DNA of 64,000 nucleotides, taken from assembly GCA_003313425.1 (NCBI GenBank), contig NHZP01000003.1, positions 1,426,001 to 1,490,000 on the forward strand, in the 5' to 3' direction. This stretch comes from Pseudopyrenochaeta lycopersici. Taxonomy: Eukaryota; Ascomycota; Dothideomycetes; Pleosporales; Pseudopyrenochaetaceae. Numbering within the stretch: position 1 is the stretch's first letter; every line of letters starts with the position of its first letter. The position numbers and the translations under genes are program-made. The notes below the pieces were generated by a model. That model was not told the origin of the DNA, searched no databases, and worked only from the letters and a program-made list of their open reading frames with translations. Below are positions 29,481 through 40,166 of this stretch, piece by piece.

Positions 29481-31632
29481 CATGTACTACTCTATATACT
29501 TGATTCGTCCCATAGGATTCCATGGATCCCATAAGGCCCTCCTTGGGTTCTGTGGGATTTCCTATGGGAACATACACGTCCCATGAGAACAAGTCCGACT
29601 TGGCGTGGGTTTATGGGATTACGTGACGTTGGCGTCATCGATTGGTGGGGAGGGCTGGCCTACGTGTAGGTCGTCCGTGCCTCCTCACCCTCATCCTCAT
29701 AAACGTTGCCTTCTCATCTACGTTCGTAACAGAAGCTAAAGGTTTAGAGGCGACCTAAGTTTGATTTGGGGTTACGTTAGTTAACAAAACTAAGGGTAGG
29801 GACAGGCAGCTAGGTACTAGAACCTGAGGTATGAAGCCGTCGAGTTCTGCAAGCTTGGCATGTCAGTATAGTCGCCTGAGTAACATGTAGTACGTATCTT
29901 CAATAATTGCATCTTGATAGGCGGTGGGTTGATGCTTATTGGCGTTTAAATCCTGTGGTGTGTTTAAATAGACTGGCCTTCATCCGGGCGCCTTTCGATT
30001 TGGGCTCCTTTGATTTTCTGGGCTGTGGCTGTGTGGGAAGGACAAAATTAGCTAATGGGCTCGAATTATTGCTTCCCAGCCTGAATGGGCTCCAGGATGA
30101 ACAGGCAAGCGACTAAAATTGGCGTATGAAGCCGTTCCTGCCATATTGGATATGATGGTATACTCTTCTAAGGCGAACTCACTCAGATATATGAGCAACA
30201 AACAGCGTCAGCTTGTGGTAGAGACTTGGGCCGGAGTCAGGCCTTGCGGAGCTCGAACGGCTGGAGCCCTAGCAGGAATTAGAGGAGGAGAACTGGCCGA
30301 ACCGAATCCTTGATGTGCGTATCATCACTGGAAAGCTTCCCAATCATTACCCCCAGAGACATGGAGAGATGTGTCACTTGCAAGAAGGCATACAAGGTCT
30401 GGGATAGCATTGTTGGAGCACACTGTCTTGCTCATAGTTTATGCAATGATTGCAGCGAATTTACCGAGATCCTCCTATGTAACGGCCTGAAGTCAAGTCA
30501 TAAGTAGTCACCCACCGTAACTTAAATTGCCAATCGTCAGCGCAGTTCCTCCTCGATAACTACGGTTGCATCTTAGGCCTCCAAGCCCAAGATAGGAAAG
30601 GTCTCGGTGTCGGTTAGACAATCAGACAGAATTTAGGCCCTGTAACTGTTCAATATCGTGGTGGCTGAAACACGTAACAGAGCTGGGGTGAGCATATATA
30701 AGAGCTGCATCCCACTAGCCTGTAGAAGACAATCAATGAACAGCTATCTTTATCACTTGTCTCAACAGTAACGTATATCTAATTTAACTTACCCTTAACG
30801 AAACAATTGTTGTAACAAGAAAAGCTATAACTCAACGTTCATGTTGGTGTCACGAGCCACCCTATGTAACGAGCCAAAATTATAGTTTAGACCTCTTAAG
30901 TCCCTTACTCCAGGTTTGCCATTTTAGTAAAAGTAATTAGTAATTACTATTACTAAAGTGGCAACCCTGTCTTACTCACTGGACCCATGGCAACACTATC
31001 CTACACATTGGCAAAAGTCTGATCCATAATCTTTTATCAACAAGGCACGGGTCGCGAAGTCGGCTAATCATCAAGCAAAAGTTCGAACCGCAGCGCAGGT
31101 GCAGACTAGACCAAGTCAAATCCTTTGGCCTGCGCCTGTGTTTGATGTGAAAATGCTTCCCATGTACTCTGGGCAGACAAACATGTCTACAGAGCTGCGG
31201 CGCACTTCTCGACGGCAAGAGTCCTATAGCGAGAAGGAAGGGAACATGTATGTTGAGAATGCTATATAGTTTTCCTCTGGCTCTGCGTCTAAGTTAATTA
31301 TCTTCAGATTCATCATGCTCTGCCTTCATATCCTTCTGACTCTGCACATGGGTGATGATGGCCATTCTAAGCCGCTCAAGAACATATCTCACCTCCTCTT
31401 CGAGCTTGTCGCCCTGAAGACGCATATTGTGTTCGTAGTCCCACTCTCGCAAACGGAAATGCATTCACTAGCATTCGCTTCGAGCAACCGCGACCGTTCA
31501 CTTGCTCGATGGGCTACGTGCGTACATCTGTTTCTCGTGCCCGTGTGCGCAACGATCGGAGTCGCGCAACGATCACCGAACACCAAAACACCAGAATAGC
31601 CTCCAACTTCAACGCGTCATAACTCAGCCAAT
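29481..31632. other. non-coding accessory stretch, possible copia-like LTR scrap
   Basis: No supported gene. 29510-29600 repeats CCCATA/CCCATG words. 30640-30820 starts TGTAACTGTTC, has a TATATAAGAG box near 30695 and ends TTGTTGTAACA. That could be an old copia-type LTR, but no partner copy is in the window. Short open frames near 29907-30507 match nothing I know. Confidence 0.35.
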
Positions 31633-31760
31633 ATGGGAGCGATAGAGGGCGCGCTTGTAGCAGTTGAATCGCTGGAACCAGGAGGATCTTTCTCGTACCA
31701 GAAAATTGCTGGCACTTTTGGTGTGAGAAGAGTTACACTATCTGGAAGACGTGTACAAGC
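31633..31760 (+). pseudogene. pogo/Fot1-type transposase N-terminal fragment
   Basis: The frame reads MGAIEGALVAVESLEPGG, then SYQKIAGTFGVRRVTLS, followed by degenerate Arg-rich sequence. The spacing of AI..AL.A..SL and Y.KIA..FGV...TLSRR is that of the helix-turn-helix start of fungal pogo-like DDE transposases. The DDE domain is missing. Confidence 0.5.
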
Positions 31761-31857
31761 ACATGCAGGCGTGTGCAGGCGGTATCGAAGGCAGATAGTG
31801 TTAGTCTTGCTATGTTTGTAGTGATTTAGGGCAGTGTAGCTAAAGTGTTCATAGCCT

Positions 31858-32460
31858 TTGGAGTATACACGAACTGATTTCAGCCTCGAAGGCGTCTCAC
31901 GAGTGAGCACGTTTGTGGACCGGCCGGCAGAGATGGCAGGGCTGGAACCGGTACTCTTGCTTAGATACGAACAAAATCACCGACAGAAGATAAACGTACT
32001 GCATGGACTTGGCCGCATGGGCAAGACACAGCTGGCGTTGGAGTTTGCGCGGCAAGCGGAGCATCGCGAGCTGCGCCAGCCGAATCCCTCGAGACCAGAT
32101 CTTAGAGACGAGCAGGAGGTATGCCGCGCACGGCAGCGTTGACGTCGATGCAGTAATAAGAGATGTCATGGGATGGCCTTGCGCGGCCAGACAACACGGC
32201 GTGGCTGCTCATCTTTAACAACGTCGACCGAGAGAGCAGAGTGGACAGTGCCGACCCCTATGCATACAATGTCACCCGTTATCTCCCTGGAGCAGTTTAC
32301 GGATCGGTTCTCATTACAACCCGACTCGCCAACTTATAATAGCTCCGCAGGTCATGGAAGCTAGGAGGGCTCAGTAAAGAGCAGACGGCTGAGAAAGTAT
32401 GGTGGGAGAGAGGAGTGGGAGCAGATTGGCACAGGCTACTTTTACTATTTGATAGGAGGA
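31858..32460 (+). pseudogene. NB-ARC (NLR) fragment with several frameshifts
   Basis: Pieces in three frames follow the order of an NB-ARC NTPase. First come STFVDRPAEMAGLE, INVLHGLGRMGKTQLALEFA (P-loop GLGRMGKT), SRIPRDQILETSRRYA and VDAVIRDVMGW. Then, after a shift, RPDNTAWLLIFNNVDRES (Walker B) and YLPGAVYGSVLITTRLANL. Stops follow. No HET or other N-terminal domain and no repeat domain is attached. Confidence 0.65.
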
Positions 32461-32564
32461 GCAGCTGCTGAGCTGCTGAATGATGTAGATGTTCGTCTAA
32501 ATGAGTTCATACTTGCAAAATCTTAGGAGACAGACCAAGGATAGGCTAAGGAGCCTCCCTAAGT

Positions 32565-32916
32565 CTAGGCTATATATCCCCAACGGACGCTGACACCCTG
32601 CGGGGCGTGCAGGTCCAGAGAACCTTGCCCAAAGAATTGAAAGGTATCCCGAGGACTCTTGAGCTCCCCAGTCTCAACATTGCCCCCAAAAATAAATTTC
32701 TTGTACTGGATCTTCATCCCTGGGGATGGGTGCTCAACCATGATACTGTTGAGGGATACAAGACACCAATCAGCTGTGTCATCAAGAGATCTCGTTGGTG
32801 GAATCATGAAGAGAGACTTACGTCGCAGACGGGAAAGCCCAAACTTTGGTAAGCTCCGTATACTGGTTACCAGGAATCCAGGCTGGGCTTCTGCCCGTGC
32901 TTGAGTTGTTGCCCAT
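32565..32916 (-). CDS. 91-residue orphan protein, spliced, unknown
   Basis: Exon 1 (32822-32916) and exon 2 (32565-32745) join at a GTAAGT donor and CAACAG acceptor, in phase, to give 91 residues. The protein starts MGNNSSTGRSPAWIPGNQY and continues TELTKVWAFPSATIMVEHP. It has aromatic- and glycine-rich parts (KKFIFGGNVETGELKSPRD, FQFFGQG) and ends VRWGYIA. It has no signal peptide or membrane segment. The N-terminal MGNNSS fits an N-myristoylation site (MGxxxS), which is inference. A TATA box lies 119 bp upstream. I do not recognise the family. Clean splice sites and frame in a decayed neighbourhood suggest a functional gene. Confidence 0.55.
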
Positions 32917-33034
32917 GATGAATGTTGGGTGGCTTGTTGGTGTTGAGTTGAAAACAATTGATGGATCACTTGAGCTGGATCGTTGATGGATTATGGAGAG
33001 TGGTGAATGTGAAGCGAAAGAAGGGGAAAATTTG

Positions 33035-33042
33035 TTTATATA
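33035..33042 (-). promoter_or_regulatory. TATA box of the 91-residue orphan gene
   Basis: TATATAAA on the minus strand, 119 bp upstream of the ATG at 32916. Confidence 0.4.
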
Positions 33043-34358
33043 CTCGCATGCGCGGTGTAGAGAGGCAGAAATGTGTATAGGCCACAGGGAATGTTTGAGT
33101 CTAACGTCTTTCGGGCTCACTGAAGAGGCCAGGTTGGAAGGGCTACGCTTTCACGATCACCAAAAGCATGTGATTCTGGTGAGCGACCCCTTGCCACTTT
33201 GACCCACTTTGACCTGTTCCTGCATAGGACAACCTTGCTCCTTAGTCTAGCCAGTTAATTTTCAATAGAATTCTCTCAAATTCTAAGGGACGCCACTACC
33301 AGGCATCGATTCGGGAGAGCTCTGTTTTGATTGGTGCTGCTCCTCAGAGCATGTGAACTCTTTCCCGACCTCTCAACCATTTCCTGTCCCCAGCGTGTTT
33401 GAGTGTCTGGTGGTGGGTTGTTCTGTTGTGGATGGAGGGGCATGGAGGGGCATGGACGGAGGGGTGGTCGCAGGGGCGGCCGCACACCTGACTCCCCTCT
33501 TCCCACAGCCTCGAGGCAGCGTCTCCTGTCTGTCCGCAAAGGCCCACCACAGACGGGAGAGCGTCGCCGCCAGTCTGACTCGAGAAGTAATCGGAGCGTG
33601 CGCTGTCGACGAGTCTCCTGGCAAGGCGGGGGGAATGACTGGCTTTGGCCAGGAGTCCTTCTGAGCTGAGGCATTTGGGCGGGCTGCAGGGCGATCCGGC
33701 GTCAAGGTGCGCTGATTAGCTGCATGGGGGAACCGCGATGTGCTGGTCTGCAAGTCATCGCCAGGCCGCATCTCGCGAGCACGCAAAAGGATGTGAGAAG
33801 CGCAGGCGGTCTGGGATGGCCGGCACTTTGGACGGCCAACCGTTTGGTTTCATTGATTCCTACACGGCCAATGAAGTTCCCTGCAACAAGTGCGCATAAC
33901 AGATTGGCGAAAGGCACGCATTTCAACACTTTTTCTTTCGTTCCCCATATCCGACGTCCTACTTGGTCTTTGATCGCTTACCGTTAGACACTCCTTACAG
34001 AAGGTACACTGGCAGTTCATATTTCATCCAGTTAATCTACCAAATCACCATGGCTAAAATCAAGCCACGAAAGAGATTGAGGCCACAAAAGAAGGTGCAG
34101 CCCCAAAAGAAGAGGGCAAGCGGAGGAGAGACGAGCAATGGCAATGACGTATGATGATTCCGTCGCTCGTATTTATTGAGTTTTGGCCCGTGCCCCACAT
34201 CGTGCAGAACATCAACACCATCTAACTTACACCGTGCTCCAACATTTGACGTAACGCCCGCGATGCCTTCAATTGGGTAGCGTTGGTATGCCAAGACCTC
34301 AAAGCGATCAAAGCGATGCCGAAACGGCATGTGCTGAAGAAGCTCGTCTTATTCCCGC
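33043..34358. other. intergenic, GC-normal
   Basis: Overlapping open frames on both strands at 33276-33930 are GC-rich low-complexity and unsupported. A 34-codon Lys/Arg-rich frame (34050-34154, MAKIKPRKRLRPQKK) has a good start context (CACCATGG) but no other support. Confidence 0.4.
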
Positions 34359-34580
34359 ATGTACAACCTTAAAGCGCTAGGATTTCCTGTGGAGAACGTC
34401 AAACCGTCTGATCCAGACCTATTAGCAGCGTCACGCTACCCCTGCATCTACTGGATTGACCATCTGTATGACTCGAAACGTAAGTAAATAATACTACACC
34501 TGTCTGGGTTTCCCAACTTAACACAGCGCCACATTGCCGACTTCTTCTCAGCCGCACAATAGACTCGCTCGCTTTAAGCG
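34359..34580 (+). pseudogene. NLR helical-region fragment
   Basis: 34359-34479 reads MYNLKALGFPVENVKPSDPD, then LAASRYPCIYWIDHLYDSK. In fungal NACHT/WD40 NLRs a block of this kind (DPD-LAASRYSCIYWVDHL) follows the NTPase. It ends at a GTAAGT donor, after which a short frame (LLLSRTIDSLALS) follows an AACACAG acceptor. Nothing else of the gene remains on either side. Confidence 0.5.
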
Positions 34581-34591
34581 GGAGATGCCGC
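34486..34591 (+). repeat. inverted repeat, left arm (right arm 36083-36190)
   Basis: About 106 bp beginning AAATAATACTACACCTGTCT, right after the donor of the NLR fragment. The reverse complement of 36083-36190 matches it with about six or seven differences. Most are G/A or C/T, and in most of them the right arm (read as complement) carries the A or T. Confidence 0.75.
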
Positions 34592-36082
34592 TTCAAAACC
34601 GGCGTTAAGCTAGTAGAGATAGAGTCCGGGAGTTTCGCCGGGGTGGATTGAAGATCTTCAAAAGTGACCCATCGCGTTGGGACGCCCTAACGTGTCTTAG
34701 CGTGCAGTCAGCTTGCTGTAGCGTGCTCAGATATCACTGTATCTTGTCGTATCAAAATCAACGCTTTGTCTACCTCGTTTAGACTTTTGTTGCTCCAAAA
34801 ATAGTTGTGGCGCGTCTCGTGCTGCCTGCTTATTCTATATCCTATCCTTTCATGTAGGGGTTCATGAAGCCATGTCGCAGGCGCGGGTCCGTCCTCGTCA
34901 TTCCAAGTCAGTAGTGTCGTTAAGGTGCTCGCATGTTTGTTCCTCTCTGTCTGAGCATGTCTCAAATATAGCAGCTTCAGATCAACTTCGTTACGGAGGT
35001 GTTGCGCTTATGCGCCCAGCGGCACCACCCGCCGGCCTGAGATAGGAGCATCCGAACACCTTTCACCCAACACCGCTGTGCCAAAGAGCACCAACTGTAC
35101 CTGGCGATGCTGCTGCAGTGTTTTTCAGCGCAAAAAACTTTGTCTAATTACTGCGAAGTTCTTTTTTATAGTGTTATTGTCTGTCGTCAGAACATATTCA
35201 ACAGATGAGCTGAACAGCTGCTCGTCTCCCTAGGCTGCCACGTTAAGCCCTTCCACCATGGTTCTCCAGGATGCGCCTCCTGCACCGTACCCATAATGGC
35301 GGTTTCAGTCTTACTGAAAACATACGCAAACGAAGCTAGTTACAGCCCCTCTCTATGCGATACTATCTCACACTTAGGAGCGGAAGCGGGGGAAATCATA
35401 TTCGATGTGGTTTGAGTGCGGGCGCGGGTTATTGATGCCTCTAGGATCATCGCAAGCGCAATTATCTGTACTGTATGCTGCTAATAAGGTAGCTAATAAT
35501 TGCTTGCTAGTCGGGAGATAGAGCTGTTCAGACAGTACAAACGGAGCTATTGTTACTGGCTCTGACTAGGAAGTTTAAGCGCTATGCAGCATTTACGACT
35601 GGTACAATACTGTAGCTGAAAATTTAAGCGAGCTGGATGCGGAGAAAAATGAACGATGACCAGAGCGACGCCCTTGAGGTTCTTAGTACCTATGGACAGT
35701 TCTAGACCGTTCTCATATGGCTTCTTCAGCAGGCTATGTGGCAGAGATGTAGTGGGAACTAGTGCAGGCCTACTGCTGGATAAAGCGACAACATGAGTGG
35801 AGGTTGGTTCGCCGAGTTGTTGCGTCACCAGCAAGACACGCTAAAGAGCGCTTTCCCAGCTAATGGAAACGCGAGTATAATCTTAAACTCGCCTTACGTC
35901 ATACGCGACAATGACTATGTACAGGAACAGGGGCAACTACACTATGATCTCAATTACCGCTTTCTAAAACGTCTGGACGCCTCTCGCACAACCCTTTGGC
36001 CGACGCGGGTCAGCTGCCTTCTGCAGGCGTGAGTAAGGCGTTCGGAAGCATTTCTGTACTGAAAGATTAGAATTGCTTGAGG
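34592..36082. other. spacer between inverted-repeat arms
   Basis: 1.5 kb with no supported gene. Frames at 34708-34965 (minus) and 35793-36032 (plus) match nothing I recognise. Confidence 0.4.
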
Positions 36083-36190
36083 AGGCAGTATCTCTTGCTT
36101 AAAGCGAGCGAGTCTATTGTGCGGCTGAGAAGAAGTCGGTAATGTGGCGCTGTGTTAAGTTGGTAAACCCAGACAGGTGTAGTATTATTT
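36083..36190 (-). repeat. inverted repeat, right arm
   Basis: This is the complement of the left arm at 34486-34591. It carries the short frame LLLSRTIDSLALS as in the left arm, so both arms come from the same gene family. Confidence 0.75.
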
Positions 36191-36288
36191 AGGGCCTGTT
36201 CTCTTGACCGGAGCCTCCAGTTTCAGTTGAAGCAGGTTGTAGTTAACGCAATAAACCTAGCACGCACCACAAGCTTGTACGCATTTGG

Positions 36289-36680
36289 ATGGAACCGAAA
36301 CCTGCGTTCTGCACCGGTTTCAACTGGTTTGATGCCTACTGGCATCGAGAGGGGTTTCCACTTATGAGGGCGGTCAAGAAGCATTTTGGGATGATTAAGA
36401 CAGGGCTTGTGGATTGCGGTGGACATGGCGGAGGATTATGATCCGAAGGCACGTCGGGAGGAGGTGGAGCACGAGTTTCGGTATGTTAAGTCTCTGGCTG
36501 AGGATACTGAGGCGGGGAAGTTCATGCCGAATGATGAGGATTTTGATCGGGAGATGGATGATTGAGAGAAGACTTTCAATCTGAATGGAGTATCGATCGA
36601 GAAGGGGGAGGGCGACGCTTGGGAACGGCTGCCCCTGGGATGCAGTCTGGGGCGAAATGCCTTGAGCAAACTCCTGTAGA
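36289..36680 (+). pseudogene. remnant of an unidentified protein-coding gene
   Basis: Two coding-like blocks follow each other. In frame 1 it reads TGFNWFDAYWHREGFPLMRA and KKHFGMIKTGLVDCGG. After a shift near 36423 it reads AEDYDPKARREEVEHEFRY and DEDFDREMDD. A TGA (36564-36566) then sits where TGG is likely, and an open tail continues to about 36680 (EKTFNLNGVSIEKGEGDAWE). Codon texture is like real protein, but I cannot name the family. Confidence 0.35.
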
Positions 36681-36914
36681 GAATGACAAATGTTTTGATC
36701 TTATTAATTTTGCCGTCTACTTGTGCCGTAGTAAACCATGCGTCGACTGGACATCACTCCTCATGTCTTGTCGGAAAATTCCAACGCCACTCGCGCAAGT
36801 TCATGGCCGAGCACCGTACTCCTAAGAGTGAACATGGCGCCCTACAATGCTTTTTTGGTAGACACCTGTTATAGCCAAATTTGAACCACATAAAGCCTTG
36901 AGAGGCTATCAACT

Positions 36915-38738
36915 CTATGAAGAGAATATCTTCTTCAATACAGGGTCGCATTTCATCTCGTGCAGCTGCTGGCATATGGCGTCTGCTTCGCTGTCTAACG
37001 AAGCTTGGTAGTCGGCGAGCGTATAGGCTTCTGCCAACCCTTCACTCTTGAGCTGAGCACCCATTTCTTGCATCTCTTCCTCACCGTCGCCTGTCACACC
37101 CTGAGAGGCTTTCTGGGGGTTGGAGAAACTGATCAACCACTGGGCAAGCTTTTGGACGGTCGCATATTGTCCGCAAATCATTTCTGATACTGTGAAGGTA
37201 GAATTAGCCTAGATTCCTAATGGGACGCTTGCAAGGCGAGTCAGGATGTAGACGCGAGAGACCCACGTTTCTTTAATCGGTCCCTTTCTTTGCTGGCCTT
37301 ACTATAACAATAGTAGTTGATGGCGCAAAGGCCAGCACTAGCGATGAAGAGAGCGAGAGGACCGAGGACTGCCGCTGAGCACATAGTAGACCCGAGGGTA
37401 GCTCCAGTTGCGGTAGCGCCCGTTGCAGTCCCTGTAGCTGTAGTCCCTGCCGCAGCGCCTAGGGTGGCAACGCTCGTTGCTTCAGCGACAGTTAAAGCGC
37501 CAGTGGCAACACCAGCAGCCTCAGCAGCCACTGTGCCGGCAGCGACTCCAGCCGCAGAGGCCGTGGAACCGGCATTGACAATACTACCAACAAGCACTGC
37601 TAGAGATCCAGCTGTGACTGCACCTGCGAGGTGTGTTTTGCCGGCCGCACTTGAGACAATCTCCTGCCAGCTGTCGAAAACCTCCTTATTAATAGCAAGG
37701 ACGTCGAATCCCGTCTCAAGGACTTCGAGGACTGTATCGAATAGTGCGAGTTCGAAATCGGACGGCAGTTGGTCGTTGCCTGATTCGCGTTGCGTGGAAC
37801 AAGCCTTGCCTGAAAGATTTGAGCACGGTTTCGAATTAGGGTAGGACCAAGAAGAGAATAGAACTTACTCGCTTCTCTGAGATGTCTCAGGAGTTTTTCT
37901 ACTTTGTCACAGAAATTCTTAGACTTTTCATTGCTCTGGTGTTCGAGCTCGCTGTCCGGTCTCCCCGTCTCCGGAAGCTATGAAGTTGGTCAGTATAAGT
38001 TTGAACGTGCCTTTATATTGGAACATCCACCAGAATACTTGAGATTGCGGTCTTGATTGCCTGGACTAATCTAGAAGCATCATCGCCTCCCACTGCTACG
38101 GCGATAAGGGCAGCTCCTCTCAACCTGTTCTCTATTAGCGCTTTAATTTACACGCCGGCTTCCGTTCAGACTTATTCTTACCATGGCGTGAGATGGTCTG
38201 CATCTGCTAAATCATTGAAAACAGGCACCTTTTTACGAACAAATGTATCCAGGAAGCCTTGAGTCCAGCAGAACCTGAACCAGCGGCTCAAGGGGGTAAT
38301 ACCAAGGAGAGAACGCCTGCAGATAAGGCCGATCATAGAGCGCACCTCTCCTTCCGCTTTTAGGTCAAAGATTCTCGTGCAGAAGTGATGGACGGCGTTG
38401 TGAAAAAGATCATCGTCCCCTTGTTGCTTGGAGGGCAGTTTGAATCTTATCTAGAGCAAAGTTTAGTGGCCACTGTGCGAGAGGCCTTACAGACTTACTC
38501 GAACCACGTTTTTTGATGCGCCCCAATAGGTCATTGTAGAGTTTTCTGCTGCAGCAACTTCCAGCTTTGGAGGTATAGGTCTGGAAGGTGTTGCCTGGTT
38601 ATGATCGCCTTTTCTCTTCCATATGCGATGTATGAAGGTGTTCACACCGGAGATATACTCCGACACCTCCTTGCCGGTCTCCAATCGTGGCCAAATGCAC
38701 TGGATATGCCACGTGGTAAGCTCAGTCGTTGGGTCCAT
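36915..38738 (-). CDS. 509-residue protein with long Ala/Gly/Thr-rich hydrophobic segment, unknown
   Basis: Six exons (38499-38738, 38182-38450, 38031-38124, 37869-37977, 37267-37809, 36915-37189) join in phase with canonical GT-AG sites. The N-terminal half is globular (MDPTTELTTWHIQCIWPR, FRFCWTQGFLDTFVRKK, VGGDDASRLVQAIKTAISSI). A charged helix (EKSKNFCDKVEKLLRHLREA) and a second helix block (FELALFDTVLEVLETGFDVL) follow. From about residue 310 to 410 it is nearly all A, G, T, V with small-xxx-small spacing. This part ends in a clear membrane-like stretch, LGPLALFIASAGLCAINYYC, then basic KASKERDRLKKR. The C terminus is acidic and helical. The pattern recalls glycine-zipper or membrane-inserting proteins, but no family was recognised. 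An in-frame ATG at 38822 would add 28 residues. Confidence 0.7.
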
Positions 38739-39393
38739 GTCGCTAGTGTTAAGACGTGCACAGCACGTAAGGCTGGATATTCGGGATGCTGAGAGTCGCA
38801 AATGAGTTGATGAGAAGAACAAGTATGCTTGACAACCGTCAAAAAACGAATGAGAATATAATGAATGGTGGAGCTGGCAGGATTTTGAGGGGTCAGAGGA
38901 TGACTTATCAAAATGTACTGCCAGGTCAACTTAGCACCTAGCGCTTAGCCATCGTCCTTCAACTTCAGCCCAGCTGCAAACCAATCCAGCCACCCAATCA
39001 CTCAAATATCAAATTTCGCTCTAAGCCCACTTTGTAGCCGGTCAAGTTCTCAAACTATGTCCTTTGAGTGGTTCCCTCTCAGGCCCACAGGCCAGCACCG
39101 GAGTGGCTGTAATTATCGAGAAGAAAACGGAGGGGCAGATATCGAGCCAGACTTCTTGTTCAACGGTTTTTGCCGCAGAGCTGAAGGATGGTGGCCGATG
39201 CAGAGGCTCTCGTCCAATACATTTTGGACAGGATGTACCTTGGCGACCAGCCACCGCACCACGGCCACAGCCACAGACACAAGCAAGCATCTAGCTCGTG
39301 CGCTTCGCGACGTCCACGTCCGCCGCTGCCTTCAGCGTCATGATAGACATCCCACCACCCTTCCACGTCGCACCTTTCCTTCCAACCAGAAAA
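38739..39393. other. divergent intergenic region
   Basis: This gap lies between the divergent 509-residue and 222-residue genes. No RNA or repeat is seen; it should contain both promoters. Confidence 0.5.
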
Positions 39394-40166
39394 ATGGACG
39401 AGCGTAGGGACAGAACGACTCTTCAGAAGTACGATCGAGCTGCTTCGTCGCCGCCCTTCTACAGCGTTGGGGCCACGAAAACCCACATTGTTACGTATCT
39501 ACGGCAATACAGACATCATCAATGGCTTGCGGCTTCGCGGGGCCTCCTTCCAAATACAACACTAAACAGTAAGTGAAAGATTACTTCATGCGCGTGAGAC
39601 TTTATTAAACCTTACAGCCTCTGACGCTCCACAACGCGAAGAATTTACCCCGGGCCGTCTCGAAGAGGACAACGAACTGGTGTTGGCGCGTCTGCGTAAG
39701 ACCCAGTCTTCGATTCAAACGTCCCTTTCGGACCTCGACTTGGATCTTGCACGACTAGAGACCACTCTGCTTTCGACACGAAGGAAGGTCTGGGTTCGCA
39801 CCGGCGTTGTGTAAGTTCCATCGACGCTGTTCATCAGCAACACAGCCTGACCTTGGCGGCAACAGGGCGTTACTCGTCAGCGCATTTCTCACCTTTCTTT
39901 TCGCGTCGTCTAGGCGCGGACACATGCACATCTTAGGCATCATCCCCCGCAATCTTCACCCGTTTATCCCTTTTATTACCTCGCCCATCGCAATCATCTT
40001 GGTTGCTACTAGGGAACCGCGGATTTCTGCTGTTGAGGCGGCGAGGGCTCGAATAGAGGAGTTGCGCGTTACTGTTGCATCCTCTGAAGCTGTCTCGGTA
40101 GATGAGATTAACTGGCTTGGGAGCACAAAATGGGATGGTGTAGACTGGAGCCTGATCGGGCTATGA
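39394..40166 (+). CDS. two-pass membrane protein with coiled coil, unknown
   Basis: Three exons (39394-39568, 39618-39810, 39866-40166) encode 222 residues. After MDERRDRTTLQKYDRAASSP and a basic linker, exon 2 carries a predicted coiled coil (LEEDNELVLARLRKTQSSIQ to LARLETTLLSTRRK). Exon 3 carries two hydrophobic segments: VVALLVSAFLTFLFAS and HPFIPFITSPIAIILVA. A second helix (AVEAARARIEELRVTVASSE) and a Trp-rich C terminus (INWLGSTKWDGVDWSLIGL) follow. Splice sites are strong (GTAAGT, TTACAG, GTAAGT, AACAG). A start at 39340 (MIDIPPPF) is an alternative. No family was recognised. Confidence 0.65.

Noticed and set aside
30640..30820. Copia-type solo LTR
   Set aside because: A TATA box and TGT...ACA ends are present, but there is no second copy, target duplication or internal sequence, so it was only mentioned.
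31020..31110. tRNA-like GTTCGAACC box
   Set aside because: No cloverleaf could be paired around it on either strand, so no tRNA was called.
33276..33930. Several 70-137 codon frames on both strands
   Set aside because: GC-rich, mutually overlapping, with no motif or conserved start.
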